From Blastopirellula marina (GTDB lineage Bacteria > Planctomycetota > Planctomycetia > Pirellulales > Thermoguttaceae): a stretch of DNA of 46,447 nucleotides. The translations under genes and the position numbers were made by a program. Every line of letters begins with the position of its first letter. The stretch's first letter is position 1. The notes under the pieces are model-generated. The model had not been told where the DNA came from and ran no database searches. It saw only the letters and a list, made by a program, of their open reading frames with translations. Where the stretch lies: assembly GCA_020721965.1 (NCBI GenBank), contig DYLS01000028.1, forward strand, positions 1-46,447. Direction: 5' to 3'. Of the stretch, positions 42,346-46,447 are shown in pieces.

Positions 42346-42493
42346 GGGAACTTACGATGGCGTGAAGAGAAGTCGAGGGCGGGGAAGGGATTCGGGGGTG
42401 GGGAGGGGATTCGGAAAAGTCGGCGGGTTGGAAGGCTCGAAGGGAGCGGGGCGACTGGACGAGCGTCGGCCACGTCATTGAACGCCAATAATG

Positions 42494-42664
42494 TCATTTC
42501 GACGAGCGCCAGCGAGGAGAAATCTTGACCCTGTCGAGAAGATTCCTCGCTTCGTAACCATTCGTGATTCAAAAGATTTCTCGCTTCGCTCGAAATGACA
42601 AAGGGGCAAGCCACTTGCGTCTCGGCGAGCCGTTTTGCAGTGCGGAGAATCCCTGTGAAAGACC
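42494..42664 (-). repeat. Dispersed element, family B (full copy 3, reverse)
   Basis: Reverse-orientation copy. It starts tgtcatttcgacgagcgcc, has gctcgaaatgacaaaggggc in the middle and ends tccctgtgaaagac. The outer flank (aaggggcaagccacttgcgtctcggcgagccg) matches copies 1 and 2, showing that the repeat unit is about 170-240 nt, not only the palindrome. Confidence 0.8.
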
Positions 42665-43124
42665 ACGATTGCGGAAGCGAAGCACGCGATGTTGGAGTCG
42701 CCCCGGCGCGCCCCCCCACGCTCCGTGAACGGCTAGTTCTATGGATAGCTGACACTATTTCTCTGGACAGACCTGCCAGAAGCCTCGCCATTTATCGACG
42801 CCGCGGGATTTCTCCGTTAAAATAGGGTTTTTCCAAGGCTGGCCTTCGGGGATCGGGCTAGTACCTTGCACCTGCGGCGGGTAGCGCCAAAACGGCGTCA
42901 AAGCAGCGTCAAAAGAGCGCCAGAGCCTCCGCGAGCCGCATCCAATCTGCGGCGGGCGGCATCCCAGGCGAACCAAACGAGACTGGGCGATGTCTTCAAC
43001 AATCCCTGCCCGGCAGTGCAGGGCAGGGGCCAAACGTGCCATGCAGCGGGCAAACCTGCCAGGCCATGGCCAAACGTCGGCAAATGATTGGACCGTAAAA
43101 TCTGAAAGCGAATGAGGAGAAGTG
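42665..43124. other. Intergenic region before hisI
   Basis: About 460 nt without a recognisable gene. It includes a lone ctccgtgaacggctag (42722) of the CCGTGAACGG family and short repeats such as cgggcaaacctgccaggcc near 43045. No promoter could be assigned. Confidence 0.45.
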
Positions 43125-43565
43125 ATGAGCGAGGCGACATCGCAGCCCGTCGGGGCGAAAAGTGCTGAGCCACGTGCCGCCGAAGGTCCCGACTTCAATA
43201 AAGGTGGCGGTATCCTGCCGGCCATTGCCCAAGATGCCGAGACCGGCGAAGTGCTGATGCTGGCATTCATGAACGCCGAAAGCTACGCCGAGACGTTGGC
43301 CACAGGCCGAGCGGTGTACTTCAGCCGTAGCCGTAACCGCTTGTGGCGAAAAGGGGAAGAAAGCGGTCACGTCCAATTGGTGCGAGAAATCCGGCTCGAT
43401 TGTGATAACGACGCCATCCTGCTGAAGGTGGAGCAAATCGGTGGAGCGGCGTGCCATACCGGTCATCGGTCGTGTTTTTATCGCCGGGTGACGGACGGTG
43501 GGTTGGAGGTGGTGGAGACTCCCGTCTTCGACCCCGAGCATGTTTACGGGAAAAAGGGCGGCTGA
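43125..43565 (+). CDS. hisI: Phosphoribosyl-AMP cyclohydrolase (HisI)
   Basis: A 146-aa enzyme of histidine synthesis that opens the adenine ring of phosphoribosyl-AMP. The motif [18 protein letters not shown] with DCDNDA (92-97) and [12 protein letters not shown] (zinc ligands Cys110, Cys117, with Cys93) is diagnostic. A 25-residue N-terminal extension precedes the domain. GAGGAGA lies 6 nt before the ATG at 43125. The pyrophosphohydrolase half (HisE) is not fused and not in the window. hisG follows on the same strand. Confidence 0.95.
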   Translation: MSEATSQPVGAKSAEPRAAEGPDFNKGGGILPAIAQDAETGEVLMLAFMNAESYAETLATGRAVYFSRSRNRLWRKGEESGHVQLVREIRLDCDNDAILLKVEQIGGAACHTGHRSCFYRRVTDGGLEVVETPVFDPEHVYGKKGG

Positions 43566-43760
43566 CCAGGGCTGCCGTCCATCTGGCGGATGCCCGTCGC
43601 GGCCCCTCCGGCGGATACGCCGCGGTATGGCGCCCAGGCCGTTGCTTGGGGGTGGGCTGCCTTCCAGGCGATTCAACCAGGGGGTCGGCCAGGAAATACC
43701 CGAAAACGATCCCTACCAGGTGTGCATTGGGAAAATCCTCGTTACTGGGATAGGTTCTGT

Positions 43761-44642
43761 ATGTCTCAAACAATGACGCTGCGATTGGGCTTACCGGCTG
43801 GAAGCCTGCAAGAGGCCACGGCAGACTTGTTCCGCCGGGCCGGTTACAAAATCACGTACACGGCGCGGAGTTACTATCCGTATATCGACGATGAGGAGAT
43901 CGAGTGCGTCTTGATTCGTGCCCAGGAAATGGCCCGTTACGTTCAAGACGGTGCCCTGGACGCGGGTCTGACGGGATACGACTGGGTGATGGAGACCGGG
44001 GCCGAGGTGGTGGAAGTGGCGGAGCTGGTCTTTTCCAAGGTCAGCCGCCGCCCGGTCCGCTGGGTCTTGTGCGTTCCCGAGAATTCGCCCGTCCAGACGG
44101 TCAAGGACCTGGAGGGCAAGCGGATCGCGACCGAGGCGGTGGGGATTACACAGCGTTATCTGGCCCGCCACGGCGTGACGGCCAAGGTGGAGTTCAGTTG
44201 GGGGGCGACCGAGGTCAAGCCGCCCAAGCTGGCCGACGCCATTGTCGAGGTCACGGAGACCGGCAGTTCCCTGCGAGCAAACAACCTCCGCATTGTGGAC
44301 GAGGTGCTCGTCAGTACGACCCGCTTCATCGCGAACAAGCAGTCTTGGGAAGACCCCTGGAAACGCGGCAAGATCGAGGATATCGTGCTGATGCTCCGCG
44401 GGGCGATGGCGGCCGAGGGCAAGGTGAGTTTGATGATGAACGTGCCCCGCGCAAAGCTGGACACGGTCCTCGGCATCCTCCCAGCGCTCCAAAGGCCCAC
44501 CGTGGCCGATCTGGCCGACCGTGGCTGGGTTGCCGTGATCACGGTCTGCGACGAGTCGTTCGTCCGGCGCGTGATCCCCCGATTGAAGGCGGCCGGGGCT
44601 ACCGGCATCGTGGAACAACCCATCACCAAATTGATCGAATGA
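43761..44642 (+). CDS. hisG: ATP phosphoribosyltransferase, long form (HisG)
   Basis: A 293-aa enzyme catalysing the first step of histidine synthesis. It has the catalytic domain ([70 protein letters not shown]) and a C-terminal regulatory ACT-like domain ([19 protein letters not shown]), so it is the long form that is inhibited by histidine. The ATG at 43761 is chosen since the upstream in-frame extension is not conserved in kind. GGGATAGG precedes it. It lies 195 nt after hisI. Confidence 0.95.
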   Translation: MSQTMTLRLGLPAGSLQEATADLFRRAGYKITYTARSYYPYIDDEEIECVLIRAQEMARYVQDGALDAGLTGYDWVMETGAEVVEVAELVFSKVSRRPVRWVLCVPENSPVQTVKDLEGKRIATEAVGITQRYLARHGVTAKVEFSWGATEVKPPKLADAIVEVTETGSSLRANNLRIVDEVLVSTTRFIANKQSWEDPWKRGKIEDIVLMLRGAMAAEGKVSLMMNVPRAKLDTVLGILPALQRPTVADLADRGWVAVITVCDESFVRRVIPRLKAAGATGIVEQPITKLIE

Positions 44643-44705
44643 CGCCCACGGCGCCGCGATCCAACCAAGATCGTTGTATTGCAGTAGCACAAACAAAACG
44701 GCAAG

Positions 44706-45230
44706 ATGGACACGGCTGGCAAGACGCGCGTTATGACACCTGACGATCGCTTGGCGGAATATCTCAAATCCCTGCACGTGGTCATGCCGCCCGCCCCCGA
44801 GCCGAAAGGGCTGTATCGCCCTGTGGTCGCGGTCGGCGGCCTGCTGTTTACCTCGGGTCATTTGCCGATCGACGAGCAGGGGCGCCTGATCGCGGGGACC
44901 GTGGGCGGAGATTTGAGCGAAGAACAGGGACGCCGCGCGGCGCTCTTGGCAGGGCTGGGTATGCTGGCGTCGGTCCGGGCGGCACTGGGAGGGCTGGCTC
45001 GCGTCCGCCGCGTCGTTAAGCTTACGGGTTTGGTGCAATCCACGCCGGAGTTTACCGGTCAGCCGCGGATCATCAATGCCTGTAGCGAGCTTCTGGCCGC
45101 GGTCTTCGGCGAGGAATGGGGCGTCGGCGCTCGCATCGCATCTGGTACGAATGCCCTGCCTCTGGAAGCCGCCGTGGAGGTCGAGGCCATTTTCGAGTTG
45201 CGGGAGACCGCCAATGGGGACGGGCGATGA
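44706..45230 (+). CDS. RidA/YjgF-family protein
   Basis: A 174-aa protein of the RidA superfamily. RidA removes reactive enamine/imine intermediates, but some subfamilies differ. The C-terminal ARIASGTNALPLEAAVEVEAI carries the substrate-binding Arg and the conserved LPxxxxVEVE. It belongs to the longer (YjgH/TdcF-like, about 150 aa) kind rather than the 130-aa archetype. It lies 63 nt after hisG and 21 nt before the response regulator, so it could share their transcript. The start at 44706 lacks a good ribosome site; 44733 is an alternative. Confidence 0.85.
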   Translation: MDTAGKTRVMTPDDRLAEYLKSLHVVMPPAPEPKGLYRPVVAVGGLLFTSGHLPIDEQGRLIAGTVGGDLSEEQGRRAALLAGLGMLASVRAALGGLARVRRVVKLTGLVQSTPEFTGQPRIINACSELLAAVFGEEWGVGARIASGTNALPLEAAVEVEAIFELRETANGDGR

Positions 45231-45251
45231 CCTTCCGTTTGGGTAACGGTC

Positions 45252-45941
45252 ATGCGTGAAGATCACATTTTGGTGGTCGAAGACGATTTGCGGATTCAAG
45301 AGCTGTTGCAGTACAACCTGCAAAAGGAAGGATTTGCCGTCCTTCCCGCCCATTCCGCGGAAGCCGCCTTGCAAATCCTGGAGCAGACGACGCCGCAATT
45401 GGTGCTCTTGGATTTGATGCTCCCGGGGATGGATGGTTTGACCTTCTGCCGCCGCCTCAAAGGCTCGCCGCAGTGGCGAAGTATCCCCATCATCATGCTC
45501 ACCGCGCGGCGCGAAGAGGCCGACATGGTGGCCGGTCTGGAATTGGGGGCCGACGATTATCTCCCCAAACCCTTCAGCGTGCGGGTCCTTTTGGCCCGGA
45601 TTCGGGCCGTCCTCCGCCGTACCGCGGAAGAACCGGCCGAGAAGGCGGACGGAATCATCCAATTCCGTGAAATCACGGTCCATCGAGAACGGCACGCCGT
45701 GAGCGTCGGCGGCGAACCGGTGGTGCTGACCCCCATGGAGTTCCGCGTGCTGGCGGTGCTCATCTCCAAGCCCGGCAAGGTCTTCACGCGGGGCGAGATC
45801 GCGGATGCCGCCCACCACGAGGAAAACGTGGTCACAGACCGCGCCGTGGACGTGCAAATCGCCGCCCTCCGCCGCAAGCTAGGCTCGGCCGGGCAATACA
45901 TCCAGACCGTTCGCGGGGTGGGCTACCGCTTCTCGGCCTGA
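45252..45941 (+). CDS. OmpR/PhoB-family response regulator
   Basis: A 229-aa two-component DNA-binding regulator. The receiver has the acidic pair (ED 10-11), phosphoacceptor Asp54 in LLDLMLPGMDG, Thr in IIMLTAR and Lys in YLPKPFS. A winged-helix domain follows (LTPMEFRVLAVLISKPGKVF, VVTDRAVDVQIAALRRKLG, YIQTVRGVGYRF). The first 500 nt downstream hold no histidine kinase, so it is an orphan in this window. PhoB-like likeness is general; a link to phosphate cannot be claimed. Confidence 0.93.
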   Translation: MREDHILVVEDDLRIQELLQYNLQKEGFAVLPAHSAEAALQILEQTTPQLVLLDLMLPGMDGLTFCRRLKGSPQWRSIPIIMLTARREEADMVAGLELGADDYLPKPFSVRVLLARIRAVLRRTAEEPAEKADGIIQFREITVHRERHAVSVGGEPVVLTPMEFRVLAVLISKPGKVFTRGEIADAAHHEENVVTDRAVDVQIAALRRKLGSAGQYIQTVRGVGYRFSA

Positions 45942-46107
45942 CCCCGCCTCCCCGCCCTCCTCCGACTATTCGTCCTCACCCGATTTCTCGGCCCTGCCCG
46001 CCTTCCCGCCTTGCCCGCGATTCGCGGTCCGCTCCCGACTGCTCGGCCTGGCTCCGCTCCTCGGCCCTGCCCCGGCGTCCCGTCACTGCGAACTTTCTCT
46101 TGCTGGT

Positions 46108-46352
46108 TAAACCAAACCTCCCCCCGCGAACTAGGGGGATGCTAATTGTAAGTAATTGCAAAAAAACGACTTACGTCAATGTGGTGCCCTGATTCTCCCA
46201 TCGTTTTCTCAGTACAAGGCGAATTGCGCAACTCATTACAGGACAAGAACTTACGAAAAACCATTACATGACTACGGCAAGTAGCGCAAATCAACAGAAA
46301 GTCGTTACGCAGTAACGATTTACGTAAAAATACGTCCAGGAAGTTTGGGTTA
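46108..46352 (-). mobile_element. MITE-like element, family A copy 3 (reverse)
   Basis: A 245-bp reverse copy, nearly identical to copy 1. TA-aaccaaacctcccc begins it and ggaagtttggg-TTA ends it. The internal ttacgtaaaaatacgtcc and gattctccc blocks match. The region between the response regulator and this element (45942-46107) is C-rich with repeated ctcggccctgcc words and no gene. Confidence 0.85.
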
Positions 46353-46392
46353 AACCAAACTTCCCTCTTGCTAATTGCGTAAGTTGTTACTC
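46353..46392 (+). mobile_element. Fragment of a second family A copy abutting copy 3
   Basis: aaccaaacttccctcttgctaattgc follows copy 3 directly. It matches the inward sequence of the family A right end (accaaacttccc...gctaattgc) with an internal deletion. The junction ggaagtttgggttaaaccaaacttcc is a 26-bp near-palindrome of two facing termini. Confidence 0.55.
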
Positions 46393-46447
46393 GACTTTTG
46401 CAAATTGGGGGCACAAGCCCCTCTAGGCCCCTAGGAGAGGGTTAGCC

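Noticed and set aside
41805-42365. 186-codon open frame through the degenerate repeat region
   Set aside because: It starts antisense to the HEAT gene and reads through short tandem repeats with biased composition; no ribosome site or domain.
43791-45857. 688-codon minus-strand open frame opposite hisG, ridA-like and the response regulator
   Set aside because: A shadow frame; the three plus-strand genes have unmistakable motifs.
46142-46414. Open frame through family A elements giving FLDVFLRKSLL-like peptides in two copies
   Set aside because: Similar peptides at 29069 and 46142 come from DNA similarity of the repeat. The frame is broken in copy 1 and at the element borders, so it is not a conserved gene.

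Overview
The window is high-GC bacterial chromosome, most probably from a planctomycete (Planctomycetota). The signs are a cysteine-rich YTV-type cell-surface protein, an exported formylglycine sulfatase and alkaline phosphatase, exported glycoside-hydrolase-like enzymes, a Tat-exported aldo/keto-reductase-like protein, a phoH / HD-phosphodiesterase / ybeY / corC operon, and many secreted or lipoprotein genes with HEAT or TPR repeats. I cannot place it below phylum level from sequence alone. No rRNA, tRNA, CRISPR array, prophage or replication origin was seen.

Layout. 0.3-5.2 kb: ThiH/HydG-like radical SAM protein, MOP flippase, Tat-exported AKR-like protein. 5.6-8.7 kb (minus): a zinc/manganese ABC importer (permease, ATPase, His-rich binding lipoprotein). 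9.4-10.3 kb: an exported protein with an array of Cys-Cys pairs and TRASH/YHS-like segments. 10.5-16.5 kb (minus): a frameshifted CAP-domain protein, then an operon read as phoH, 7TM-HD phosphodiesterase, ybeY, corC-like. 17-18.6 kb: an MFS transporter carrying an EF-hand loop. 18.9-25.1 kb: two large exported glycoside-hydrolase-like proteins with remnants of IS5 and IS66 transposases around the second. 25.6-29 kb (minus): alkaline phosphatase and sulfatase. 29.5-32.5 kb (minus): YTV cell-wall protein, Flp pilin, TPR lipoprotein. 33.2-34 kb: two small secreted proteins. 34.7-36.4 kb: plsC-cdsA. 36.9-37.6 kb: a metallophosphatase. 37.8-41.9 kb (minus): a coupled unit of two HEAT-type envelope proteins and a 3-hydroxyacyl-CoA dehydrogenase. 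43.1-45.9 kb: hisI, hisG, a RidA-family protein and an OmpR-type response regulator.

The intergenic DNA is unusually rich in dispersed short elements. Family A (about 246-262 bp, TA-bounded inverted ends) has three copies and a fragment. Family C (about 102-108 bp, ends CAGCGCAA) has six copies, one inside an operon. Family B (inverted TGTCATTTCGA ends) has three long and two partial copies. A fourth motif (CCGTGAACGGTTAC) is associated with an IS66 remnant. A C-plus-B composite occurs in the same orientation on both sides of the metal ABC operon. Several short-period tandem repeats (10, 15 and 19 nt) are also present.

Functionally the window mixes housekeeping (phospholipid and histidine synthesis, ribosome maturation, cyclic-dinucleotide turnover) with envelope biology and extracellular polymer and ester degradation. 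The metal importer beside the Cys-rich exported protein, each with its own dyad-type upstream sequence, is the most suggestive candidate for a coordinated but poorly described system.
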